Assembly (NCBI RefSeq): GCF_017811155.1
Contig: NZ_JACVCV010000008.1
Coordinates: forward strand, 214,615 to 278,614
Reading direction: 5' to 3'
Length of the DNA: 64,000 bases
From: Lunatimonas salinarum
GTDB taxonomy: Bacteria; Bacteroidota; Bacteroidia; Cytophagales; Cyclobacteriaceae
Positions within the stretch are counted from its first letter, which is position 1. Each line of letters starts with the position of its first letter. A program made the position numbers and the translations under genes. The notes beneath the pieces are model-generated. The model saw only the letters and a list, made by a program, of their open reading frames with translations, was not told the DNA's origin and searched no databases. Below, piece by piece: positions 45,966 to 55,084 of the stretch.

Positions 45966-48691
45966 TCTGTTGGATCGGTTGTTGATGGCAAAGCCGGAAA
46001 ACGAACCTGAAAGCAGGTGAGTCCATCGCAGCGACCCACTGTTAAGGTTCCCCCATGGTGTTCGACTATTCGCTTGGAAATGGCCAGCCCGAGTCCACTC
46101 CCCTTTGGTGTACGGGTTCCTTGATTTTTTGCCTGATAAAACTTGTCAAAGATCAACGGAACCTCCGCCTCCGGAATACCCGGCCCGTCGTCACTCACGA
46201 TTACCTCAAAGTTACCGTTTTTATAGCTTACTTTTACCAAAACTTTTGATTTGGCAAATTTTACGGCGTTGCCAATTAAGTTTAAAAATACCTGTCTCAT
46301 ACGATCCCCGTCCACGTAGGCCAACGGAAGGCTACCTACTGTCTGCACATCAGCCAGTAGCTTTTGTTCCGTGAGTGCCCCTTCCAGGGATTCAAGGGTT
46401 CCTTGCACCAAGCCTGTCAATTCGATGGGTTCCTTATGCAGGGTTTGCTGCCCGGAGTCAAACCGTTCGAGATCGAGTACTTGATCGATTAAACGCCCCA
46501 TCCGCTCGGTTTCGTTTACGATGATAGACAAAAACCGCTTTTTGTCGGTTTCATTTAGTCCAGGCTCCTGCAGTATTTCGGCAAAGGCCCGAATAGAGGT
46601 GATGGGGGTCTTCATCTCGTGTGTCACGGTGGAGATAAACTCATCCTTAAGTTCATCGGTCCTTTGGAGGCTTTCATTTGCTAAACGCAGCTTTTGGGAC
46701 GTTTCCTCTAACCTGCGTGTGGCTTCCTGCAGTTCTTTATTGAGTTGTTTCAGTTCCTTTGTTTCCTCCAGCAGGTTGATGACCTCCTCCAGCGAGATTT
46801 CTTCTTCCTTGGCCACCGAGGCCACCATAATGTGTGCGGCAGCCGTACCGATCACTCCGGAAAGGAGGCGTTCGAGGTAGTTGACCAGGGCAGGATCGGC
46901 AAACCCGGACATAGGGGCCAGCTTGCCGTATTTCTTTTCATACTTTCCAAACGCCTTCTCGGTCTTTTCTTTTCCGAGAAAGCGGGTAAGAAGGTCCCGG
47001 AGATCACCCGCTACCGCCTTGCCACGCCAGATAACTGCATCGTCCAAGCGCTGACTGTGGGCGAAGATATCTACGAAAACAGCTGCCTCGTTATGCTCTT
47101 TCGAGCTTTGGCGGGAATACATCGACAATACCACGTACACCATGCTATTGGCCAGCAGGCTAAAGAAGAACCCGTGGGCCACCGTGCTCATTCCCTCCAT
47201 CCCCAGCAAGGAGCTGGGGCGCAGCGGTGCCAGCCCAAAGGGGCCATCCGCTACCAGACTTGGTGAAAGGTAGCCTGCATCCACCATACCCGGTAGGATC
47301 AGGGTATAAAACCAAAGGAAAAATCCGGTCAGCATGCCCCCTATCGCTCCCAGGCGGGAGCCTTGTTTCCAGTAGATACCTCCTAAGATGGCAGGCGCCA
47401 GTTGGGCGATGGCTACAAAGGAAATCAGCCCGATAGATACCAAGCTGAGCTGCGTTCCCACATAGCGATAAAACAAATAACCTAATACCAAGATGACAAA
47501 GATACTGCCCCGCCTCACCTGAAATACCAACCGATCCAAGGGTACGGAAACGCCATCGGACAGCTTCGCATTGGGCACAAGGGCAGGAAGCAGCAGGCTG
47601 TTACTTACCATGATGCTGAGCGAAATTACTGCGACGATTATCATGCTGGTAGCGGCAGAGAATCCGCCCAAATAAACCAGCATCGCCAGCCAAGGCTGAT
47701 CAAAAGCTAGCGGAAAAGCCAATACGTAGGTATCCGCATCAGTGACAGCTAATGGAAAGATGGCCCGGCCACCGATTGCAATGGGCAGCACAAAGAGATT
47801 GATGAGCAGCAGGTAGGCCGGAAAGAGCCACATGGCCTTCAGCAAATGTTTCTCGTCGGTGTTTTCGATGACGGCCATATGGAATTGCCGGGGAAGGAAC
47901 AGGATGGCCAACATAGACAGCAGGCCCATCCAAAACCAATCTGAGACGCCTGAGCTATCAAACCGGTACAAGTGCCCAAGCCCGGATGCCATTCCCTGCC
48001 GAAAAACATCTGCAAAGCCGTCAAATGCCACGAAACAAACAAAAACACCCACAACCAGAAACGCCAACAGCTTAAATACAGATTCAAATGCGACAGCCAT
48101 GACCAACCCTTCCCGTCGGGCGGTAGCTTCAATGTGGCGGGTGCCAAAAAAAGTGGTGAAAGCGGCCAGTCCCAATGTCAGGTACCATGCCGTGTCTAAG
48201 TATATAGGCAGTGTATTGCCCGCAGGGGTGTCTCTTTCTATCAGAATATCAAATGATTGGGTAATGGCCTTTATCTGCAAAGCAAGGTAGGGCATAATAC
48301 CAAAGAGGCAGATGACCGTGACCAGTCCGCCCACAAATACGTCTTTGCCATACCGTGCCGAGACAAAGTCGGCGAGGGTAGCGAACTGCTTGAGCTTGGA
48401 TATGCGGATGATCTTGCGCATCACCAGCCACCAGAGTGGTGCACACAAGGTCGGACCAATGTATACGGCCATGTAGGAAATCCCTTTTTCGGCGGCATTG
48501 CCCACGCTGCCGTAGTAAGTCCAAGCGCTGCAATAGACAGCCAACGTAAGGGTATAGACATAGGGGTTATTGGAGACCGCCCAGCCACTTTTGGACCGGT
48601 TGTCGGTCAGGTAGGCGATGGCAAAAAGCAGGGCCAAGTAGCCAAATGTGAACGCTATGACGGTCGCCGGCTCAAACATGGTCTTGGTCAC
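45962..48691 (-). CDS. Sodium:solute symporter-histidine kinase fusion
   Basis: A 909-residue membrane protein joining an SLC5/SSS transporter-like domain (13 TM segments, residues 1-570, including SGWAVSNNPYVYTLTLAVYCSAWTY-type N-terminus) to a coiled coil (about 640-680), a HisKA domain with acceptor near H690 in THEMKTP and an ATPase domain (FLNLIGNAVKF, DDGPGIP, GSGLGLAISKRI). It belongs to the CbrA-like sensors, which couple solute transport or binding to kinase activity. It overlaps the downstream receiver gene by four bases and the upstream 65-aa gene by 20 bases, so it is firmly part of the acetate operon. Confidence 0.94.
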   Translation of the reverse strand: MTKTMFEPATVIAFTFGYLALLFAIAYLTDNRSKSGWAVSNNPYVYTLTLAVYCSAWTYYGSVGNAAEKGISYMAVYIGPTLCAPLWWLVMRKIIRISKLKQFATLADFVSARYGKDVFVGGLVTVICLFGIMPYLALQIKAITQSFDILIERDTPAGNTLPIYLDTAWYLTLGLAAFTTFFGTRHIEATARREGLVMAVAFESVFKLLAFLVVGVFVCFVAFDGFADVFRQGMASGLGHLYRFDSSGVSDWFWMGLLSMLAILFLPRQFHMAVIENTDEKHLLKAMWLFPAYLLLINLFVLPIAIGGRAIFPLAVTDADTYVLAFPLAFDQPWLAMLVYLGGFSAATSMIIVAVISLSIMVSNSLLLPALVPNAKLSDGVSVPLDRLVFQVRRGSIFVILVLGYLFYRYVGTQLSLVSIGLISFVAIAQLAPAILGGIYWKQGSRLGAIGGMLTGFFLWFYTLILPGMVDAGYLSPSLVADGPFGLAPLRPSSLLGMEGMSTVAHGFFFSLLANSMVYVVLSMYSRQSSKEHNEAAVFVDIFAHSQRLDDAVIWRGKAVAGDLRDLLTRFLGKEKTEKAFGKYEKKYGKLAPMSGFADPALVNYLERLLSGVIGTAAAHIMVASVAKEEEISLEEVINLLEETKELKQLNKELQEATRRLEETSQKLRLANESLQRTDELKDEFISTVTHEMKTPITSIRAFAEILQEPGLNETDKKRFLSIIVNETERMGRLIDQVLDLERFDSGQQTLHKEPIELTGLVQGTLESLEGALTEQKLLADVQTVGSLPLAYVDGDRMRQVFLNLIGNAVKFAKSKVLVKVSYKNGNFEVIVSDDGPGIPEAEVPLIFDKFYQAKNQGTRTPKGSGLGLAISKRIVEHHGGTLTVGRCDGLTCFQVRFPALPSTTDPTE

Positions 48692-48869
48692 CCCCTGAGC
48701 GCAGGGCTCCGTAAGTCAATAGGATCAATCCCAACCAGGTAACAAACACGGAAAAAAACAGTACTGGAATTCCCCACACAGTTCCCTCCCGGTCAAAAAG
48801 CGTGATCAGCGGATAGTTGCATACCATCAGCCCCAAAAGGAAAACAGTGACAAGTTTTTGGTTTCGCAT
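48672..48869 (-). CDS. 65-aa two-TM membrane protein
   Basis: A 65-residue protein with two hydrophobic helices (LVTVFLLGLMVCNYPLITLF and IPVLFFSVFVTWLGLILLTYGAL). Its 3' end overlaps the kinase gene start by 20 bases, implying coupled translation. Small proteins of this shape are often found just before symporter-kinase genes in Bacteroidota and other bacteria, and an accessory role for the sensor is inferred. A 5-bp hairpin (48888-48900) lies just upstream. Confidence 0.75.
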   Translation of the reverse strand: MRNQKLVTVFLLGLMVCNYPLITLFDREGTVWGIPVLFFSVFVTWLGLILLTYGALRSGGDQDHV

Positions 48870-49010
48870 GTTCCGTGGTTCCTAGCAGCCGATTTTCGGC
48901 CGGTGCATGTGATTTTGGGATAAGTTAAGGAATTCTTTTGCAGGTATAAAGGCAGCAGGTACCGAAATGGGGTTCTGCACCTGCTGCCAGAAGGGTTAGT
49001 GGTTTTAAAA

Positions 49011-50696
49011 TCAGTGATCGTGGGCCTGTCCGGCACCCCGGGGTATCCGTATCTCCTGAATCATGTCCTGCACGTCCTGCGGAGGGGCGGGGGTAAGCAT
49101 GGAGACCGCAAAGCACACGATGAAGTTGATCAGCATGCCGATGCTTCCGATGCCCTCCGGCGAAATGCCAAACCACCAATGCTCCACGGTATTCAGGTCC
49201 GGCTGGATAAATTTGAAAAAGATGATGTAGCCCATGGTAAATACCAGCCCGGAGATCATGCCCGCAATGGCCCCTTCTTTATTCATACGGGTGGAAAAGA
49301 TCCCCATGATGATAACCGGAAAGAAGGAAGCAGCAGCAAGTCCAAAGGCAAAAGCCACCACTTCGGCGACAAATCCGGGAGGGTTTACCCCAAAATATCC
49401 TGCTATGACCACGGCAGTGGCTGCCGACAGGCGCGCGATGAGGAGTTCCTTTTTTTCGCTCATACTGGGAGAAAACGTGCGGAATAAATCCCGTGATACC
49501 GAAGTGGAAATCACCAGTAACAGCCCTGCTGCAGTGGACAGTGCGGCGGCCATCCCGCCGGCAGCTACCAAGCCTACTACCCAGTTAGGAAGTTTGGCAA
49601 TTTCTGGCGCAGCGAGCACCATGATGTCTTTGTCAATGGTAAGTTCATTGGTCTCCGCTTGAGGCGTATAACGGACCATCCCGTCTCCGTCTTTGTCGTC
49701 CACGCTGATCAGGTTTGTCTTCTGCCAGTTCTCTACCCAGACTGGAAGGTTGTCCACTGACTTATCCGCCACAGTATTGATCGCATTGTATATACCAAAG
49801 GCAGCTACCGCAGGGGCGGTGGTATACAAGATCGCAATGAAGACCAAGGCGTAGCCGGCAGAAAGACGGGCATCCTTGACCCGAGGTACGGTAAAAAAAC
49901 GGACGATTACATGGGGAAGCCCCGCAGTACCTACCATCAGGGCCAGCGTAATCGCGAAGATGTCTGCTACCGGCTTCCGTCCAGCCGTATATTCGGCAAA
50001 GCCCAGGTCTCCCAATACCCCATCCAATTTATCCAGGAGGTATTCCCCCCCTTCTACCGTGCCGCCCAGGCCAACCTGAGGAAAGATGTTGCCGGTAAGT
50101 TGCATGGAGACGAAGATTGCCGGAACCATAAAGGCAAATATCAGCACGCAGTATTGGGCCACCTGGGTGTAGGTGATACCCTTCATGCCTCCCAAGACCG
50201 CGTAAAAGAAGACAATCATCATACCGATAATCACGCCTGTATTGATGTCTACTTCCAAGTAGCGCGAAAATACGATGCCTACGCCCCGCATCTGACCGGC
50301 CACGTAGGTAAAGGAGATAAAGAGGGCACAAAAGACAGCCACCACCTTGGCTTTATTGGAGTAGTAGCGGTCGCCCACAAAATCCGGAACGGTAAACTTG
50401 CCGAACTTCCGAAGGTACGGTGCCAACAGCAAGGCCAGCAGCACGTAGCCGCCCGTCCAGCCCATCAGGTAGACCGAACCGTCATACCCACTAAAGGCAA
50501 TGATCCCTGCCATGGAGATAAAGGAAGCTGCTGACATCCAGTCGGCAGCGGTGGCCATGCCGTTGGCCAATGGGGAAACACCCCCACCAGCGGTATAAAA
50601 CTCCTTGGTGGAAGAGGCCCTTGTATAAATGGCAATGCCGATGTAAAGTGCAAAGGATAAGCCTACCAAAATGTAGGTCCAGGTTAAAATTTCCAT
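49011..50696 (-). CDS. Cation/acetate-type symporter large subunit
   Basis: A 561-residue SSS transporter of the subfamily that pairs with a DUF4212 small subunit (VC_2705 type), a close relative of ActP. Features: YTAGGGVSPLANGMATAADWMSAASF-like block near 35-60, GGMKGITYTQVAQY near 167, AAALSTAAGLLLVISTSVSRDLF near 382. It imports acetate or a similar short-chain acid with Na+. The DUF4212 gene precedes it by 24 bases. The C-terminus ends in a His-containing tail (GAGQAHDH). Confidence 0.93.
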   Translation of the reverse strand: MEILTWTYILVGLSFALYIGIAIYTRASSTKEFYTAGGGVSPLANGMATAADWMSAASFISMAGIIAFSGYDGSVYLMGWTGGYVLLALLLAPYLRKFGKFTVPDFVGDRYYSNKAKVVAVFCALFISFTYVAGQMRGVGIVFSRYLEVDINTGVIIGMMIVFFYAVLGGMKGITYTQVAQYCVLIFAFMVPAIFVSMQLTGNIFPQVGLGGTVEGGEYLLDKLDGVLGDLGFAEYTAGRKPVADIFAITLALMVGTAGLPHVIVRFFTVPRVKDARLSAGYALVFIAILYTTAPAVAAFGIYNAINTVADKSVDNLPVWVENWQKTNLISVDDKDGDGMVRYTPQAETNELTIDKDIMVLAAPEIAKLPNWVVGLVAAGGMAAALSTAAGLLLVISTSVSRDLFRTFSPSMSEKKELLIARLSAATAVVIAGYFGVNPPGFVAEVVAFAFGLAAASFFPVIIMGIFSTRMNKEGAIAGMISGLVFTMGYIIFFKFIQPDLNTVEHWWFGISPEGIGSIGMLINFIVCFAVSMLTPAPPQDVQDMIQEIRIPRGAGQAHDH

Positions 50697-50720
50697 GTTA
50701 ACTCGATAAATGCGTTGGGT

Positions 50721-50984
50721 TTATTTTTCGTTGACGTCAAATTCCTCGTCCAGCTTGTTCATCAAGTAGACGTAGACAAAGATGAGGATGACAAAGGTGA
50801 AGATGGAGCCTTGCTGGGCAAACCAGAATCCAAGTTTGAAGCCGCCGAGGCGAAATGCGTTGAGCGGTTCGGCCAGTAAGATGCCAAACCCAAAGGATAC
50901 GGCAAACCAGATGGCAAGGAGTGACAAAACAATCTGGATGTTTCGCCGCCAATAATCTTTCATGCGTTGTTTTTGGTGTTCCAT
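50721..50984 (-). CDS. DUF4212 small subunit of sodium/substrate symporter
   Basis: An 87-residue protein with two TM helices (IQIVLSLLAIWFAVSFGFGILL and GSIFTFVILIFVYVYLMNKL) and the N-terminal basic YWRRN stretch typical of DUF4212. Family members are always coupled to VC_2705-type symporters and are taken as their small subunit. It lies between the porin and symporter genes. Confidence 0.93.
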   Translation of the reverse strand: MEHQKQRMKDYWRRNIQIVLSLLAIWFAVSFGFGILLAEPLNAFRLGGFKLGFWFAQQGSIFTFVILIFVYVYLMNKLDEEFDVNEK

Positions 50985-50999
50985 GGTCTATTGTTGGAG

Positions 51000-52430
51000 T
51001 TATAAGAATATTTGGGTCTGCAGGATCCATTCGCCCGCATGCCCACTTTTGCGATAATTTTCGAATACAGGCCGTTGGCTATACTGCAAGGTGATTTTTG
51101 CCTGGTGGCTGTTGATGAAATAATTCATGCCCAGATCAAACTGGCGTGCAGATTGCTCAAAATAAGCAAAATTTTTGACCGTAAATGCGCCAAACGGCTG
51201 AAGCCTTCCCTTCTCTTCCCCCAGCAGCCTTTCAGCTAGCAGGTAACCAGCCTGCGTATACCAGATCTTTCCGGTACCAATCACAGGTTGGGCATTGCCG
51301 GGTCCATTTTGGGAACTTCCGGATCCCATGCCTACATTCATAATGCCTACGTTCCGGATATAATTTGGACCAAAGTCGTAATCGTAGTACACCGAATATA
51401 CGGTGAGCGCGGTACCGGTGAGCTTGTTGAGCGGGATGTCAAGGAAGGCGTCCAACGCCAACAACCGTATGTCGTGGCGTGTTAACTCACCGGAACTGTC
51501 CCTGGACGACGTGGCTCCGGGGTGGCGGTGCCAGCCTGCTCCTAGGTTCAATACCGATTTTGTGCCCAAATAAGTCCCTGCAAAGTACGGCAATTTATTG
51601 TTTTCTTTGTCTAAAAATTGATAAGCGATGTATCCCTGAGTGGCCCAGTTGTCATTGAGGGTATTAGCGGCCATTGGCCGCTGGGTCGTTTCGTCGTAGG
51701 AACCCCCATTGCCCACCGAATAGGGTTTGTTGTACGCCAGCCGGTAATCCAGCTTGCCAATCTGCCCCTTGGCATAAAATCCAAATTGCCGCCCAAATTG
51801 ATCCGTAAGATCGATCAGCGGCCAATTGAAAACAGGGGCATCTACCGTCATAAAACTTAGGGTACTGGCACTCGTCATCCGGGAAATCCCATTCCAGTAG
51901 TGCAAGCCCATTCCCCAGTATAACTGATCGGTGATCTTGTATTCTGTCCAAATATCGTGAAAGAACATGGCGGGCTTTTTACTGCTCACCAAGATATCCT
52001 TATCCGATGATACGGCCTGCGCGTTTCCGGTAAAGCCCCCGGCGGGAATGCCGCCATTCGTAAAGGTTTGGTTATTGATGCCCCAGTGCGTCAGGATAAG
52101 GAACTTGGGTGAAATCTCCGCATAGGCGAGTATCCGGGCTCGACGTAGGCCCATATCGGAGGATCTTTCGGCAGGATTGCCCTCTACGCCTTGTGTGCCA
52201 GGATTATTCTGGGTAGCACGGGCCCAGAGTTGGTTCCAGAAGAGAAAGCGGATGTATTTGCTGCCGTCCTCGGTGAGTTTTAGGGTAAGGGGCCGGTAGG
52301 TGTGGTCTACAAATTCCCGGGGGGTGATGACCGGATCCGACTGCAGGCCCAACGTGTCCTGACCTTGGCTACTGACGGGTAGCTGCCAGGAAAGCAAGAG
52401 TGTGAGTAGTGTACAATAAATTGATTTCAT
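51000..52430 (-). CDS. Outer-membrane porin of the acetate module
   Basis: A 476-residue protein with a cleavable signal (LLTLLLSWQLPVSSQG) and a repeated pattern of alternating hydrophobic residues ending in a terminal aromatic strand (…EWILQTQIFL), as in outer-membrane beta barrels. Its N-terminal domain starts with SKYIRFLFWNQLWARA, seen in Bacteroidota porins. It probably lets organic acids cross the outer membrane. First gene of the acetate operon; a -7-like TAATTTTA lies at 52532-52539 on the minus strand, upstream of it. Confidence 0.82.
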   Translation of the reverse strand: MKSIYCTLLTLLLSWQLPVSSQGQDTLGLQSDPVITPREFVDHTYRPLTLKLTEDGSKYIRFLFWNQLWARATQNNPGTQGVEGNPAERSSDMGLRRARILAYAEISPKFLILTHWGINNQTFTNGGIPAGGFTGNAQAVSSDKDILVSSKKPAMFFHDIWTEYKITDQLYWGMGLHYWNGISRMTSASTLSFMTVDAPVFNWPLIDLTDQFGRQFGFYAKGQIGKLDYRLAYNKPYSVGNGGSYDETTQRPMAANTLNDNWATQGYIAYQFLDKENNKLPYFAGTYLGTKSVLNLGAGWHRHPGATSSRDSSGELTRHDIRLLALDAFLDIPLNKLTGTALTVYSVYYDYDFGPNYIRNVGIMNVGMGSGSSQNGPGNAQPVIGTGKIWYTQAGYLLAERLLGEEKGRLQPFGAFTVKNFAYFEQSARQFDLGMNYFINSHQAKITLQYSQRPVFENYRKSGHAGEWILQTQIFL

Positions 52431-52565
52431 GATTATTCCGGGTTAGTACAACCTCTCGCCGGGCCCTCGCGATTTGCGGAATCTAAAGTGGGAATTAGAA
52501 TAACAAGGAAAAAAATGGATATATATTTTCGTAAAATTAAGATAGCTGCCCCATACCGGTTGGGT

Positions 52566-52988
52566 TTACCGGTGTTTGAAGCGCTCCCATTGAATCACCA
52601 TGTATTTGTCTCCCAGTTCGGTAACCAGCATACTGGAATCCTTTAGATTGCTGTTTTTAGCCATAAAATTGACCAATTCGGTATGATTAAAGACTTTATA
52701 GGTTGGTCGGTAGTCGTAATTTTCCGGTGCTTTGATCCGGTATTGCCGCACCCAGTTCATCACCGACACGTGCGATACACCCAATATTCTTTCGATTTCC
52801 CGGTAGCTGACTCCCTCGATGTATAGCTGAAGGGCTTTGACCACATAGTACTTATCGATGGCCTTTCCCAGCTTTTGCACCGTGAAGTGATAGCCGCAAT
52901 TCTTGCATCGAAACCGCTGTTTTCCGTTTATTATACCGCTCTTAACGGCTTTGGAGGAATCACATTTGGGGCAGGAGCGGTCTTTCAT
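52566..52988 (-). CDS. IS1-like zinc-ribbon/HTH DNA-binding protein
   Basis: A 140-residue protein that looks like the DNA-binding front end of an IS1-type transposase: a zinc ribbon CPKC…CKNC (residues 7-36, RFRCKNCGYHFTVQ), then a helix-turn-helix (SYREIERILGVSHVSVMNWVRQY near 70-90). Unlike the transposase, there is no DDE catalytic half after it; instead a short alpha-beta tail ends …GDKYMVIQWERFKHR. Its own promoter is present and it lies directly before the acetate operon on the same strand. I infer a domesticated regulator. Confidence 0.72.
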   Translation of the reverse strand: MKDRSCPKCDSSKAVKSGIINGKQRFRCKNCGYHFTVQKLGKAIDKYYVVKALQLYIEGVSYREIERILGVSHVSVMNWVRQYRIKAPENYDYRPTYKVFNHTELVNFMAKNSNLKDSSMLVTELGDKYMVIQWERFKHR

Positions 52989-53011
52989 AGCGGATCAAAC
53001 AATGAGATATA

Positions 53012-53042
53012 CTAAATTAGCGAATATATACCATATTAGCAA
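53012..53042 (-). promoter_or_regulatory. Promoter of the IS1-like regulator gene
   Basis: On the minus strand, TTG (53042-53040) and TAATTTAG (53019-53012) are 20 bases apart, the same spacing and -7 sequence as the moxR promoter. Confidence 0.45.
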
Positions 53043-53082
53043 CATAAACGATACCTATGGAATTTAGGAGCCGATTTAGCCG

Positions 53083-53817
53083 CTATACCATAAATTCGGT
53101 CAGGATTGCCAAAGCCGAAGCAGCGATGATTATCAGCAGTTTGTGAAGCTGAAAGCGGTGTTGGGGGCTGCTTTCGAAAAAGATCGTGGTGGAGATATGG
53201 AGAAATCCACCTGCCACGAGCCCGAAAAGGATATTGATGCCCTGCTGCCCGATTACTGCTTCGGTATAAAGCCAGTCGGTAGACAAGAGTCCCAGCGGGG
53301 AGGCCAAGGCAAACAGCACCAGTAGGGCCAGGGTTTTTTGCTTATTCAGCCGGGTTAGCAGGACCGCTACCAACGCAAAAGCCTCCGGCATTTTATGGAG
53401 AATGATCCCGATCAATAGGGTTTCGCTTCCGTGATGATGGTGCAAAAGGGTGGGCTGCTTGGACAATAAGGTACCTTCCAAAAAAGCATGCAGGAAAAGT
53501 CCGATCATCAGCGTCCACACGCTGTTTTGAAGACCTGGGCTTGCGTGATGGTGAATATGGCCGTGCTCGATGCCAGAAGACATGAAATTGAGTACCTGCT
53601 GCAGCAGAAACCCCAACAGTATAAACAATCCCATGTAGTAGGCGGACTCGTGGTCTGCAAAGAGTTCAGGCAGCAGGTGCAGGATCGTGATGGAAAACAA
53701 GTAGGCTCCCGCAAAGATCAGGGCCAGTTTAAAGTCCTTTTCCTGCCACTTCGGCAAAAGCAATGCCAGCGAACCGGCAGCAAGTGCAGAGACAAAAAGT
53801 ATCGTTGCGTTTAGCAT
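53083..53817 (-). CDS. ZIP-family metal transporter
   Basis: A 244-residue ZIP transporter with about eight TM segments, a His-rich loop (IEHGHIHHHASPG near 85), HAFLEGTLL near 112 and the metal-site helix IILHKMPEAFALVAVLLTRL near 138. It moves zinc or another divalent metal across the inner membrane. It starts five bases after the apbE stop on the same strand, so it is co-transcribed with apbE. Confidence 0.93.
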   Translation of the reverse strand: MLNATILFVSALAAGSLALLLPKWQEKDFKLALIFAGAYLFSITILHLLPELFADHESAYYMGLFILLGFLLQQVLNFMSSGIEHGHIHHHASPGLQNSVWTLMIGLFLHAFLEGTLLSKQPTLLHHHHGSETLLIGIILHKMPEAFALVAVLLTRLNKQKTLALLVLFALASPLGLLSTDWLYTEAVIGQQGINILFGLVAGGFLHISTTIFFESSPQHRFQLHKLLIIIAASALAILTEFMV

Positions 53818-53822
53818 GGCAT

Positions 53823-54884
53823 TTACTGGTTTTGCTGGGGAAACGATAGGAATGGCTTGAGCCCTTCACTGGCAAAGGATCGCAGATTTCCCTGCTCGTC
53901 GTTGTATATCAGGAATATCTCCAATCCAGGAACCTGTTGCTGTAGGCTGATGGAGGCTTCTGTGCCAAGGACCATCATGGCGGTGGCGTAGGCATCCGCC
54001 GTCATGCAGTCATTAGCCAGCACGGTGGCACTCAGCAAGCCATGCACGACCGGGTACCCGGTAAAGGGGCTGATCGTATGGGATAGCTTTTGACCATCCT
54101 GTTCGTAGAAGTTACGGTAGTTACCGGACGTGGCCATCCCCTTGTTATCCAGGGCCACAATGCTGTAAAGCTCGTTGGCCTGCCCTTCTTCATCGGGTTG
54201 GGTGATCCCCACCTTCCAGATTTCGCCCGCATCGTTGGTTCCCTTTGCGGCCAGTTCACCACCGATTTCCACCAAATAATTTGCGATGCCCTGGGCGGCA
54301 AGGTAATCCGCCACCACATCCACGCCGTATCCTTTGGCGATGGCACTGAAGTCCAAGTACAGGTCAGGCCGAAGTTTGATCACAGCCCTTTGGTCGAACT
54401 GCACCTTGTCAAAGCCTACCCGCTGCAGCAATTGCTGTATTCCAAGACTGTCTTTGCGTTCAGCGCCTTCGGGTCCAAAGCCCCAGGCGTTGACCAATGG
54501 ACCTACCGTAGGGTCAAAAGCTCCACCAGTGGCTTCGAACACTTCCTTACTCACGGAAAGTACCGGGTAGAAATAGGGTAATTCGAATACCAAGGTATCA
54601 GAAGCGTTAAAGCGGCTGATCTCCGAATCCGGAATGTAGGTCGAAAGCGATTGGTTGAATACGGTCAAGAGCGAATCAATGCCGTCCTGCAGGTCCCTCC
54701 TTTGCTCGTCCAGGTAGACGATGCGGTAGGAGGTACCCATAGTGGTACCCGAAAACACCATCTTGGTGTCCGCATTTTCGGGTTGGGCAGGTACGGGTTG
54801 ATTTTGCCGGTATAGGTAAACCAAAAACACCACCAAAAGCAGTACAATGCTGTAGATGATATTTTTAAGGGCGTTCTTGTTCAT
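53823..54884 (-). CDS. apbE: FAD:protein FMN transferase ApbE
   Basis: A 353-residue exported flavin transferase that attaches FMN to Thr/Ser of target proteins outside the cytoplasm. TM anchor (residues 8-25), then GTTMGTSYRI near 48, GGAFDPTVGPLVNAWGFG near 120, DFSAIAKGYGVD near 180, EIGGELAAKG near 205 and the metal-binding DCMTADAYATAMM near 295. No Nqr, Rnf or fumarate-reductase-like target gene is present in the window. The ZIP gene follows five bases downstream. Confidence 0.95.
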   Translation of the reverse strand: MNKNALKNIIYSIVLLLVVFLVYLYRQNQPVPAQPENADTKMVFSGTTMGTSYRIVYLDEQRRDLQDGIDSLLTVFNQSLSTYIPDSEISRFNASDTLVFELPYFYPVLSVSKEVFEATGGAFDPTVGPLVNAWGFGPEGAERKDSLGIQQLLQRVGFDKVQFDQRAVIKLRPDLYLDFSAIAKGYGVDVVADYLAAQGIANYLVEIGGELAAKGTNDAGEIWKVGITQPDEEGQANELYSIVALDNKGMATSGNYRNFYEQDGQKLSHTISPFTGYPVVHGLLSATVLANDCMTADAYATAMMVLGTEASISLQQQVPGLEIFLIYNDEQGNLRSFASEGLKPFLSFPQQNQ

Positions 54885-55084
54885 TGTAAGATGCGAAAGC
54901 TGATTTTTTTCGAAAGTTAACGCTATTTTTTAGCAATAGAATGGTATTTTTATGGATAGTATGATCAATCGCGGGTGGATTTCCTTCTACAAATGACCCA
55001 CGAAACCCTGATGAAAGGCATGCTCAAACAGGCTCCCGGTCGCCTCTTTGGAAAAGAATGGACCATTTACCAACCAAATGTAAC

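Noticed and set aside
52566..52988. Active IS1-type insertion sequence
   Set aside because: No DDE catalytic frame, no flanking inverted repeats or target duplication were seen; only the DNA-binding half is present, with its own promoter.
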